DNA of 64,000 nt, from positions 4,464,001 to 4,528,000 of the forward strand of contig JBAJFE010000014.1 of NCBI GenBank assembly GCA_037903355.1, in the 5' to 3' direction. Made by a program: the position numbers and the translations under genes. The notes below the pieces were generated by a model. The model had not been told where the DNA came from. It saw only the letters and a program-made list of their open reading frames with translations, and did not search any database. Positions 51,881 through 61,068 of this stretch are shown piece after piece (position 1 is the first letter of the stretch; every line of letters starts with the position of its first letter). This DNA comes from Trichuris trichiura (lineage: Eukaryota; Nematoda; Enoplea; Trichinellida; Trichuridae).

Positions 51881-52249
51881 AAATCACCAAAACAATATAA
51901 AACAACAAAATCTTTTAATCCGTACAATCTAAGCAGTAAATCATAAAACATAAAATAAAATGAGAGAACATGTGAAATTAAAGCAAAAAAACTGGTAATG
52001 TAATAAAATAAATGGCTCTTGTAACTTTCGTGCCCGGAACGTAGACGGACATGGAGCTATGTAATGTTACATGATCAGGGTCAGGTTGCGAAACACCATT
52101 AGGGATAATCCCATTAGCGAACGCATGCGATTCAGCCGACTAGAAAAGCCCTAGCTCAGGCAGAACAGAAGGTCGTTTAAACCCGTCTGGGTTAAAAATT
52201 GACGGTTTTCACGCTTGCATGACTGTTGTTCCTTACTTGTTGCATGCTT

Positions 52250-52640
52250 CGTCAAAAACGTCGAAAGTTTGCTTGAATGAACCATTCTAAACAAGGACTA
52301 TCTGGAGCTTCTTCCAATGAGACTTTGAAATGTTGAGAAATCGTGCTCATGTTGACATCCATTTCTCCTCTTCTTAACCATTGTTTCTTCTTTTTTATTT
52401 GTATTTTTCTGTTTGTAAGATGGTGAATCATTGTTTCACTGGAAGTATTTCATTTTTGAGAGACATTTTTTCATCCACTGATTGGGAGACAATTATTAAT
52501 ATTCATAATTTAAGACCGCTGAAGACAGGTCTCGAGTGATCAGAAAGCTCCGAAGTTCAAGAATTTATTGCACATTAAACGGGACTCACTCCGTAATAAA
52601 GCTATTTAATTACAATTATTAATCTTACAAATTAGGTTCT
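52250..52640 (-). mobile_element. inverted partial copy of the Penelope-like 3' region
   Basis: Read on the - strand this matches 57430-57680: shared words include CCAATCAGTGGATGAAAA against CCAATCAATGGATGAAAA, and AACATGAGCACGATTTCTCA against AACATGAGCACAATTTCTCA. The two copies lie in opposite orientation about 4.8 kb apart, bracketing the Penelope-like element. Inverted partial copies at the 5' side are a known feature of Penelope elements. It is interrupted by the 111 bp element at 52501-52611. Confidence 0.85.
52501..52611 (+). mobile_element. 111 bp hammerhead-like monomer with 12 bp target duplication
   Basis: Flanked by perfect direct repeats ACAATTATTAAT (52489-52500 and 52612-52623). 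The empty-site counterpart near 57460 in the homologous Penelope tail has this sequence missing. The core at 52519-52546 reads CTGAAGA, CAGGTC, TCGAGT, GATCAG, AAA, followed by GCTCCGAAG, a locus-specific stretch, AACGGGAC (about 52579) and CCGTAATAAAG. It holds no reading frame, so it must be mobilised by other machinery. Confidence 0.85.
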
Positions 52641-52923
52641 AATTTAATGAGCACCAGTGTGGTCTACTAAAGTGCACCACATATCACTGGCTTCCACTTT
52701 TTGTGCAGTTGCGTCAAGTAAATTGAATTTCTTTAATACGTCTGAGACGTAGACGAGTTATGTGCCGTAAAAAGTGTCTACTGGGTATCCATTATGACAG
52801 CTGCTAGATGCTCTGAACACTCATACATAAAGATTGGGCTAACTAAAGGACACTTGACTTTCTTACTGAAGTGCCGAAACAATGAAATTCTCCCAAAATG
52901 CCTTTAGGTAAAGTGGGGACAAT

Positions 52924-53048
52924 TTTTTTTCTTTCTTCGTAACGGGTTTTTTAAATTTTATTCTGAATTTTATTCGCGGAATTTTTTTAAACCCGTTCTT
53001 GGTTAACAGTTTATTTTTTAAAAAAATTCCGCGAATAAAATTAAGAAT
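52924..53048. mobile_element. 125 bp hairpin insertion with 13 bp direct repeats
   Basis: Direct repeats AAGTGGGGACAAT at 52911-52923 and 53049-53061 flank an AT-rich insert. The insert contains TTTTATTCGCGGAATTTTTT and, further on, its complement, and also AACGGGTTT with AAACCCGTT. No coding content and no hammerhead core. The repeats look like a target duplication. Confidence 0.7.
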
Positions 53049-53254
53049 AAGTGGGGACAATATATGAATACCCATTCTGTGCAGGTATTGTTTATCGCTG
53101 GAATATGCCTATCACGAAAAGTGATATGGAACCGCAGAGCATACATGGCCAAAATAAGAACTAAATTATACGACTCATCTGTCTCTTCTAAAGAGCTACC
53201 TTAACAAACGCCCTTTTGATTACCTCATCATACATATCCATTCCTACTGCTGAC

Positions 53255-53273
53255 ATATATATATATATATATA
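53255..53273. repeat. (TA)n microsatellite
   Basis: A simple TA tract just outside the first perfect inverted dimer. A second, longer tract (about 53549-53580) follows the same dimer on its other side, so TA tracts flank this element on both sides. Confidence 0.9.
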
Positions 53274-53317
53274 CTTGAAAATGCGATGTTTTGGTACGGG
53301 ACTGTATGTTTTCATAG

Positions 53318-53547
53318 TTCAGCGTCTTTATTACGGTAGCTGTGTCCCGTTGGTAAGCACAAAAAAAAGGAAAAGAGAATAAAGAACTTCCAGAGCTTTC
53401 GGGTCTGTCGCGACCCGTCGTCAGCGGACACAGATATTGACCGCTGACGACGGGTCGCGACAGACCCGAAAGCTCTGGAAGTTCTTTATTCTCTTTTCCT
53501 TTTTTTGTGCTTACCAACGGGACACAGCTACCGTAATAAAGACGCTG

Positions 53548-53549
<2 letters not shown>
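53318..53549. repeat. hammerhead-like inverted dimer, nearly perfect arms (232 bp)
   Basis: The arms 53318-53430 and 53437-53549 are complementary except for one base in an A-run. The left core (- strand, 53424-53397) and right core (+ strand, 53444-53471) read CTGACGA, CGGGTC, GCGACA, GACCCG, AAA. Each arm ends in CCGTAATAAAG, then ACGCTGAA. GGTACGGGACTGTATG at about 53293 is the outer anchor shared with the 36.1 and 53.6 kb copies. The near-zero divergence between arms implies a recent origin or ongoing correction. Confidence 0.9.

Positions 53550-53580
<31 letters not shown>
53549..53580. repeat. (TA)n microsatellite
   Basis: An uninterrupted TA tract directly abutting the end of the inverted dimer. 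Confidence 0.9.
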
Positions 53581-53581
<1 letters not shown>

Positions 53582-53641
53582 CAGGATAATGCTTTTGAAG
53601 ATATAGTGTCTTCGTACGGGACCGTATAATTTCATTTGGTT

Positions 53642-53844
53642 GCTTCTTTTTGTACGGATTTTTATGTCCCGTTGAAAAAACTTTTATTACTAAAATGTCC
53701 GGAGCTTTCGGGTCATTCGAGACCCGTCATCAGCGGTCTTTGCTGATGACCGCTGATGACGGGTCTCGAATGACCCGAAAGCTCCGGACATTTTAGTAAT
53801 AAAAGTTTTTTCAACGGGACATAAAAATCCGTACAAAAAGAAGC
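53642..53844. repeat. hammerhead-like inverted dimer, perfect arms (203 bp)
   Basis: The arms begin GCTTCTTTTTGTACGG and end in its complement. The left core (- strand, 53733-53706) and right core (+ strand, 53753-53780) read CTGATGA, CGGGTC, TCGAAT, GACCCG, AAA. The centre holds an extra CTGATGACCG, so the turn contains a partial third copy of the core start. Between the shared anchors the arm sequence (a block reading TTTTAGTAATAAAAG) is unique to this locus. It stands just upstream of the Penelope-like coding region. Confidence 0.9.
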
Positions 53845-53929
53845 AATCTAAAGCATTATATATTTAGAAGAAAACTTGAGAAACTCCGAAGTTTGTACAC
53901 CTCAAATCTTCATCCTTCTCTTATAGGTA

Positions 53930-56900
53930 ATCAACAACAGACCAATTGGCCCTACCTGGATTACCGTGCAGCAATCTCAGGTGTACCATTCTAAGTGACT
54001 CCGAAATTGTATTGACAAAAGGGCCAAACTTCGTCCCAGATCCAGAAAGTTTTCAATTCTAAACTTCGTTGGTTCCATGGAAAGCAGATAGCTTGTCTGA
54101 CCCACGAAAAGCCTCACAGGTAAAAGAACTATATAAATTAATTTCAGGTCACAATTTCAGCTGTAATCTGAACTTGTGTCCATGCGAAGTTCGATCTTTA
54201 TTACTAACAGAATAGTAACCAAAGCAGATAAAGAAAAACTAGCGGTGGCACTTGACTAAACGGACTATGTTGAGAAGATAATGTTTTTTTACCCAATAGC
54301 ATTTATAAGCCTATATACACAGAGCCCAAAAAGATCACCAGGAAATTTCTACGCTCCCTTCTCATTTCCTATAGTGAAGAAACCAATGACTTGGAAATAG
54401 AAAGCACAACAGCACATCTCAAATTCTCGGATAATTACAAAGCCCCCTAAACTCCACGGTTTTCCAAAATTGCAAAACCAGAACATTCTTTTTCAACCAA
54501 TATTACAACAGGACGAAGTCGCTACTTAAGGCAGATCATAAAACCACTGACCACAAAAGAACCATCGTCCGTGAAAAGTCACAAGACCCTACTTAACGAA
54601 AACAAAAAACTTTCTTTAGCTCTTCATGAAATCCTGTAATTTATGATATCAAAGATCTCTTTCCCAGCATCCCTATCTTTCATACGTTGAAAGTGTTAGT
54701 CCACTCAACAGTGATAAATATCTTTCCGGTAGAATCAAGCTAAATGGTTATCACATCACTAGGCTCATAGCCTCCTGCGTGCAAGAAGCCAATTAGTGGT
54801 ATAACCCGCTTTGCGAATGTTCATTTTTACGAAGCTGAATTTGTACCTATTTTCGCTTTACGAAAATACTGCGCAGGCGTTTACAATTCGTGCCATTTCC
54901 CTGACCGCGTGCAGTAGCCAGCCGGTGTCCTTTTGCGCGAGTTCTTTAACTCTTTTGCTGTGCTGCTGACAGACAAACGAACAGGCGCTAGTTGCTTGTC
55001 CCGACGGTTCTGAATTACGTTAGGTTGCCACTAATCCGGGAAGCTCACTAAGTCGGACACATTTCGGTGAACAAATAGGATGCAATAACGACGAACTGTT
55101 AACAAAGCAGACTGGTCTAAATGGCAGCAGGGCAACTACCCTGCGCATATGTTACGATTCATAATGATTTTACGCATGCAGCCCTTCACTGAGAGTAATC
55201 AATGCTGCAGGATAAGCTAATCAGAGAAAGCACAAATGTATGAAACAACTTACTGTGAAAGATATGTTCAAAAAATGCCTGAAAATGGAGCAATGAAAAA
55301 GCTAGCGTTTGGAAATCCAGTGCTTTCAACTTCTGCTCATTCAGATATTCCTCCGCTATTGCCATGAGTTTATGGCCAGTAAGTCACTTTCTAAATGAAC
55401 ATAGTGATCTAGACAAAACTCATTTCTTAAATTCCAAACTGGCTTCATCTATGAACTTCAGAACTTTGCTCCCACTATCATGGGACTCATGAACCTTTTC
55501 AGTCTGGCGAGAAAAATTGCACTACTTTTGCTTTCCACTTTAGCTGTCTTCATTAAAGTTATATTCTGCTTCATCCATTGTCTGCTTCCTTTATAGAACA
55601 ACCTGTATTAGTTCACAGCGTACCTCGAAAGCCAGTCGAGGCGAATAGAGGTTAAGTAAACTGCATGTCCTGCTCTGACTACTGGTAATCGTAAAAATTT
55701 ACTAATCTGACACAAGCCCGGTCCTGACCATGCGGAATTAGTGGCAGCCTAGCAATTATATCCGTAATGCCAGCACTCTTTCTTGAACCATTTTTTCACT
55801 CTTGTTGCTAGCAAATCAAAGTAGAGCAGCAGCAGCTCAGTGTCCCTGAGAGTCGTCTTCTACCTCAACGGCAGCAGCCAAACATGCGCTGCAATCATGC
55901 TCCGCAGAGGCAGAAATGTAGATCGCACGATGCTTCCTCCAGGTTGAGTCATACGATCATGCGACTTCCGCGCCACTCACTCCTCCACAGTTTTAGTATT
56001 CTATTAAGATTAGTAGCTTCCCATTTATGACGGTAGAAATATGCCCTGCACAGGTTTTCGCTTAAAATGTATTTTGTCATTCGCGCCGTCCCTAGTTTTA
56101 CTATGTATTATTGCTGCGCAAGTTTCCTTGCTTTGTATTACCAGTCGATAAGGTCTGGCAGACTATTTTCCCCGGAGACCTGGACGGCCTAAAACGGCTT
56201 CCCATGTTTAAAAAATAGCAATCGCCTCTCCGACTTACGAACGTTCGCTTTACGAACATTTTTTCCAATTCCATCAACCTTCGTCAACTAGGGGATACTT
56301 GTATTTCCAATTAGACAACAAGTTTTATTGGCAATCCAACTGAGTTCCGATGGGCAGCCCCTTATCACCTATCTTTGCAGATGTTTACGTGAAAAGCTTT
56401 GAGAGAAAAGTGTTCGAAATCATTGACACGCAAATTGCATCACACCTTCTCAAGCGCTATTTTAACGATGTCTTCGCAATTATAAAACAAGATTAGAAAA
56501 AGAACAATTCCTAAAAACTTCTAAACGGCATCTTTCCGAATCAAATTGTCTTTACTTTCGAAAAAAAAGAAATAGACATTCCTCGTTTTTGGTATTCTGT
56601 TCAAATGTGCAGCAGATGGGCTAAAAACTATAGTCTGTCAAAAACCTACTCTCACAAATCAGTATCTTCCCTTTTCTTCCCATCATCCCGAACCTATACC
56701 GCGGCGAAAAGGAATGGTAGGCAGAGCAATTAATCTACGCAACTCTAAATTTTTACACTCTGAACGCAAAAACTTAATACGAACTTTTCTAAGAAACATG
56801 CATCCTCTTCCTTTCAATAAGAATGAAATTCAGCAAATACTTCGTAGACATCTTTCCCCACAACCTCATATCATAAACAACGCATCTCATACTGCGGTAT

Positions 56901-57420
56901 TATGCTGGTTTAAGAGAAAAAATCTATGGGCTGGCAAAAACTTAGGTTTTCAGGTTTTTTGCAAAAGTCTTCCAAATTTGCGCTCCCTCCAGCGCAACGA
57001 CAAAGCAAGAGTCCATTTTACTAAACAAACTGGAATAATTTAAGCTGCACAATGATGTGCTTGTTCCGCTGTTTATATTGGTGAAACGAATCGTACATTC
57101 GAACATAGATTTGCTGGGCAAATGGAACACCTGGCCGCATGCAACAATGGAAAAAACAGCCTACAAAATAGATCCCCTGCAGGACATCGCGCACTTCCAC
57201 CAAAACTTGACTGGTAAGTTGCGATGGGCCGAGCATTTGAAGTATCAGCGGTTGCGGAACATGTAGCACATTTCCTCAATAGATTTCAGCCAAAGACATT
57301 ATGTCGCAAAACTCGTCTATGTCTCAGACGTATTAAGGAAATCCTATTTACTCGACACAACCGCACATACAATGGAGATCAATAAGTGGAAGTTAGTGAT
57401 ACCTTGTTCGCCTTAACAGA
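53930..57420 (+). mobile_element. Penelope-like retroelement, decayed, split by a DNA transposon
   Basis: The coding remnants run in order on the + strand. SDSEIVLTKGPNFVPDPESF near 54.0 kb matches the Penelope N-terminal 'LS..E..LL.KG..F.P' block. The RT core ATGGGCAGCCCC (56350) gives MGSPLSPIFADVYVKSFERK, then RYFNDVFAII. The usual YVDD is altered to FNDV, so a catalytic Asp is lost. Next come HSERKNLIRTFLRNMHPLPF (56714-57043) and the GIY-YIG endonuclease as VYIGETNRTFEHRFAGQ, then MEHLAACNN, near 57.08 kb. Multiple stops and shifts show that it is dead. A 1506 bp element separates 54795 from 56302. Confidence 0.9.
54796..56301. mobile_element. TA-flanked DNA transposon inserted in the Penelope RT (1506 bp)
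   Basis: TA at 54794-54795 and at 56302-56303 bracket the insert. Deleting it with one TA restores the frame EANYFQLDNKFYWQSN leading to MGSPLSP, so both boundaries are exact. The ends (GTGGTATAACCCGCTTTGCG at the left; CAAGTATCCCCTAGTTGACG inverted at the right) are imperfect inverted repeats, with repeated TTACGAA words just inside, as in some pogo/Tigger elements. No transposase frame was recognised inside. Superfamily assignment is by TA duplication and end sequence only. Confidence 0.85.
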
Positions 57421-57429
57421 CTTCAACTG

Positions 57430-57680
57430 CCGCTCCTTAAATTAGAACCTAATTCATAAGATTAATGAAGAACAATTATCTCCCAATCAATGGATGAAAA
57501 TATGTCTCTCAAAAATGGAATACATTCAGTGAAGCAATGGCACACCATCGTACAAATAAAAAAGAAGAAATGGTTAAGATGAAGAGAAATGGACAAGTCA
57601 ACATGAGCACAATTTCTCAGCATTTCAAAGCCTCATTGGAGTAAGCTTCAGATTGTCCTCATTTTGGATATTTCATTGAA
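57430..57680 (+). mobile_element. Penelope-like 3' region, + orientation copy
   Basis: Continues from the GIY-YIG remnant. It is matched in inverted orientation by 52250-52640. It represents the empty site for the 111 bp insertion seen in the other copy. Confidence 0.8.
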
Positions 57681-57997
57681 AAAAACTTTCAAAGTTTTCG
57701 ATGGAAGAAGATCCAAAAACCTCGATAAAAAACGTGTGCCTCAAGTAATAAAACGTTTCAATGCCTCGTTGGACGGAACCCTAGAAAATAATGGCAAGAA
57801 ACATCGTATAGATTAAAACTTTCAAATATGCCGAAAAATACTTGCAGACTGGTCTGATCAAACGCTGAACAACATTCATAAACACACAAAAAACACACTT
57901 TAAACTCACGAAACATGAGTCATCACAGTAACAATGTGCACTTTAAAATTGAGCAAACTATGGTATCTCAGCAGTTTTTTGGAATTGTTTATTTCCG

Positions 57998-58026
57998 CTA
58001 ATGACAGGCCACGTTTTGACCTGAAA
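57998..58026 (+). repeat. hammerhead-like core, degenerate copy
   Basis: Reads CTAATGA, CAGGCC, a 7-base loop, GACCTG, AAA, then GCTCCTG. The G at the third core position has become A. The stem keeps an A-T pair (second position) where other copies have G-C, a compensatory change. The downstream anchors AACGGGAC and CCGTAATAAAG are not recognisable. Confidence 0.6.
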
Positions 58027-59130
58027 GCTCCTGTTATAGTACTACATTCTTACATAATGGGTTTCACCGTAATCAAACATTTACTTCATGAAAAAGTTTC
58101 AATCTGCTGCAAAGTGCTGTGTGTTCAAAAATTTCGATTTAGTCTTTTAGCTGCTCCATCTTCATACTGTAACTTTGCCGGTCACCTGTTCTCTTGTTTC
58201 CTAAGACTAGCCTTAGACATAAAAATTATATTTTGGCTCAGGCTTAGGTAATGGAGGGACTAAATGGTCGGCTAACTCTTCAGTAAAAGCGGAACAGAAT
58301 TGCCGATTCGCCTGCCTGAAAAGAGCCAGCATGCTACGGATCGTGGAATGGCTAAGAGAAAAAATTCAAAGGTTTTGGTGCACTATTAAGTTGATGTAAA
58401 TTCTTCAACAATGAAGCATGAGTCGCTAATTTTGATAACCCACAGCATTCACGAGCAAAAATGAATGACTCGCTGTCATCAGAGGCACAAAAACTGTTTG
58501 CTGATGCAGACTATTAAGGAAGTGTCAAGGGACTTTAGTCATAGGTCCCCGGCTACTCTACCGTTGACCGTTCGTGATGCACGGTTCTATGTCCTCTCCT
58601 ACCGCCAATCAGAAAAGCATGTTGGCCATTGTGTTTTGTCTTTACCTAAGGGTAAGCCTAGCATAAGGCTAATACCCAGGCTTAGACTTAGCTAACGGAG
58701 GACAAGCATGCCTGTGAAAAAACGTGCCGGCTATCATAAGGCTTATAGTTAGCTTGTCTCACGGCGTGCTGATGACTGACGGATAGGTAATCAAGCATGA
58801 GCATCATGAAGAGGAAATTTCAAGTCAGCGATGGCTGACGAATGAAGAAGTGATTTTAGCAAACATTGCTTGCGGCTGTTTGTCATTCCCTACTGAAGAT
58901 ATATCGACAAAAAAAATTTACACTGGAGGTTAAGAATTTACAAAACTGAAGGCAAATGGTCGTCACATTCGCTGACAGCAATACGATGAGCTACTGGCCG
59001 CCCACTTCAACTACATTTACAGGCATGAATTATTGCTAACCGGAAGCAGGTAAAAAACCAAAACTTGACAAATAGTATGACACAAACTTTAAACAAACTT
59101 TGGAATTCATAATGCAGTCTAAGCACCAAC

Positions 59131-59967
59131 CTGTTCTGGGTTCTGCTCGATTCGCGCTCGAAAATGTTTGAAGTCCTTGTCAGCTTCTTTGCTCATACTT
59201 TCTAACTCTTCCGCACCGTAAGTCTTTGACTTATCTTTCGTTACACTGAGATCAACGTTGGCCATATACTGACGGTAAGCTTCCATGCGCTTTTCGGTGG
59301 AACGTTCAGGTTTGCTTTTCTCGGTAAACTGTTCCACTTCGGTGACGATTTCATACTCAGGAAAAAGCAGAACGCTCTTGAAATTTTCTTTTTTTGAGCT
59401 GCTGCACTCTTGCTTATGTCCAAGGTTCCAGTGAAGTCGTTGATGCTCCTTAGAACAATAGTGAGCTGATTGACATTTTCCACAAAAGTTTGGAGCAAAA
59501 ATTCCACACAGTTCACACAGCCGCTTGCATAGTGCTAACACCTTAACCACTGCAGCGTTGCCTTCAGGAGTACAGGGCTCCGTCTGTTTTTCTGGATAAA
59601 AGTCGTTAATTCTGGGAAGTTGACTTCGAAAAACTGCCACATTGTTCACTGACTGTTTTGGTTTCCAGCAAGTTTTGTTTTTGCAAAGGAAAACATAAAG
59701 CATTCTGTGAAAAGCGCTTGATACGCTATCGTCTGGTGCATATATTTGAAGAAGGAAGGTCATTGGAGTAGAACACTGACCACACTTCAAGTTCTCATAC
59801 GACGGAATATTAGCAAGATTCAACCAAGCAGGTTTTCCGCCAAACTTGCATGGAAAGAATGGACTAGCAAGATTGCACGATTCACTTGGCGTGATGAATC
59901 CTAATTCCACCGCTTTCGCCATTTGTTTAGTCATTTTTCTTCTCACGCGTTTTGTGTGAATCTTCAT
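59131..59967 (-). CDS. PDCD2: PDCD2, first exon (N-terminal domain and MYND zinc finger)
   Basis: Encodes residues 1-279 of PDCD2, a conserved MYND-finger protein that in other animals acts as a dedicated chaperone of ribosomal protein uS5 (RPS2) in small-subunit assembly. Residues 20-50 (VELGF, then SPFFPCKFGGKPAWLN) and about 62-120 (CGQC, FLLQIYAP, FHRMLYVFLC, VFRSQLPRINDFY) are the N-terminal PDCD2 domain. The MYND finger spans residues 151-188: CELCG, FCGKCQSAHYCSKEH, then LHWNLGHKQEC, with all zinc ligands present. It ends FRARIEQNPEQ at a phase-0 donor. ATG at 59967 was chosen because the frame is closed upstream; Met12 (MTKQMAKAVELGF) is an alternative start closer to the family N-terminus. 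The other exon is at 51181-50915. Confidence 0.96.
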
Positions 59968-60496
59968 TTATGGCGGAATAGACAAAAAGTACCAAAACAA
60001 CATGAACGAGAAGAACTGCGACGACAGCAGACATGGTTATACTATGACTGGAATTTATTCCAAAAATACCTAGAATAGTTCACAATGGAAGAAAACATAT
60101 AGCGCTGCTTGGCAAGTAACAAGATAAATCTTGATTACATATCATCACATCAATTTAGCAACGTATCATTGCTCCTGAAATGCTGAGAAAGCTTGCTCAG
60201 TGAACATAACGTGTCATATTATTAAGTTTTCACAGACGCAGTGCCCTGTTTTGTAAGATCTTCATTTAACCTTTTTCTTCTCGCTCAACTGCTCTTTTCG
60301 TTCAAGCAGTCATCGTACATTAATTTTTGCCGTGCTTTACGAGATTTTTGTGATCTTTCCCTTTGCAAGTGGAAGAGAAAACGCAAATTTCCTGAGATTG
60401 CTAAAGTTACTAATGCCTTTTCAGTCGAGAAGTTACCCTAAAAACACATGATTACTGGCGGAAGAAGTTCCGAAATAGAGATGATCACTTCATAAG
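59968..60496. other. region upstream of PDCD2; no supportable gene
   Basis: Likely contains the PDCD2 promoter on the - strand, but no defined element can be named. Around 60370-60420 a frame reading KRKFPEIAKVTNAFSVE may be the N-terminal edge of the adjacent mariner relic. Confidence 0.35.
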
Positions 60497-60634
60497 AAAG
60501 CCCGTGGAAGACCGAGACAGAAAGTTGAAGATAGCCAACTGAAGCAGTTCACTGAGGCAGACTCACGCAAAACCATAAAACAACTACGAAGAGAGCTGGT
60601 TGTTTCTCGCCAGTGTCACAACGTAGAAATTTAA
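60497..60634 (+). pseudogene. mariner transposase HTH fragment
   Basis: The frame KARGRPRQKVEDSQLKQFTE, then ADSRKTIKQLRRELVVSRQC, matches the second helix-turn-helix of mariner transposases (typical form: SGRP...D...L...VE.DP..T.REL...L.VS). Just upstream, in another frame, KKFRNRDDHF matches the preceding WF..F..GDF block. There is no catalytic DDD domain, so it is a short fragment. Confidence 0.65.
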
Positions 60635-60745
60635 TAAATACAGTAAGGAGCCTGGGTGAGCTGTTCCAGGTGCCAGTTCAACGACTGGGTGACAATAGGA
60701 CGCCACAGTATCTACTGCTCGTTTCTACGCAATCGAAAGGAACTA

Positions 60746-61068
60746 CGGTTGAACTTCCATAAGTTAACCACCAAACAGACTGAGGAAAACTGGTCAACAC
60801 AGGAGATGGTCAGCATAGCGAGGCTGTGGGTAAAGTGGCTCAGCTAAATAGATTGCAGATGAACCACCATAAGTTGTCCACTCAACAGACTGGTCAACTT
60901 ACAGATAGCATTGCGTCCATATAACACGTCAGGCTGAAGCAGTCAACTTCCCATTTACGGAGGTTGCCCTTGCGCTTATTAAGGTGCGGATAAACCAATT
61001 GGTCAAAATTCGGTCAACTTAGGGAAGTGGTCGCCATATAGAGGTGGTCAACTTTGGAGGTTCAACTG
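60746..61068. mobile_element. Tigger-type miniature element (323 bp)
   Basis: The left end CGGTTGAACTTCC and right end GGAGGTTCAACTG are inverted repeats, flanked by TA at 60744-60745 and 61069-61070. The interior matches both ends of the Tigger at 8686-11752: GTGGGTAAAGTGGCTCAGCT against 8750 and GCGGATAAACCAATTGGTCA against 11705. It is therefore an internally deleted relative of that family. Confidence 0.9.

Larger units (their letters stand above)
51182..59130 (-). other. 7.9 kb PDCD2 intron packed with mobile elements
   Basis: Donor: GAACAG followed by GTTGGT on the - strand (GT at 59130-59129). Acceptor: TATTTTCAG ending at 51182. The intron contains a hammerhead-like monomer at 51681, an inverted Penelope tail with a nested 111 bp element, a 125 bp hairpin insertion, two perfect inverted dimers, TA microsatellites, a Penelope-like element split by a 1.5 kb transposon, and another core at 57998. 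No host exon is seen inside. Confidence 0.9.
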
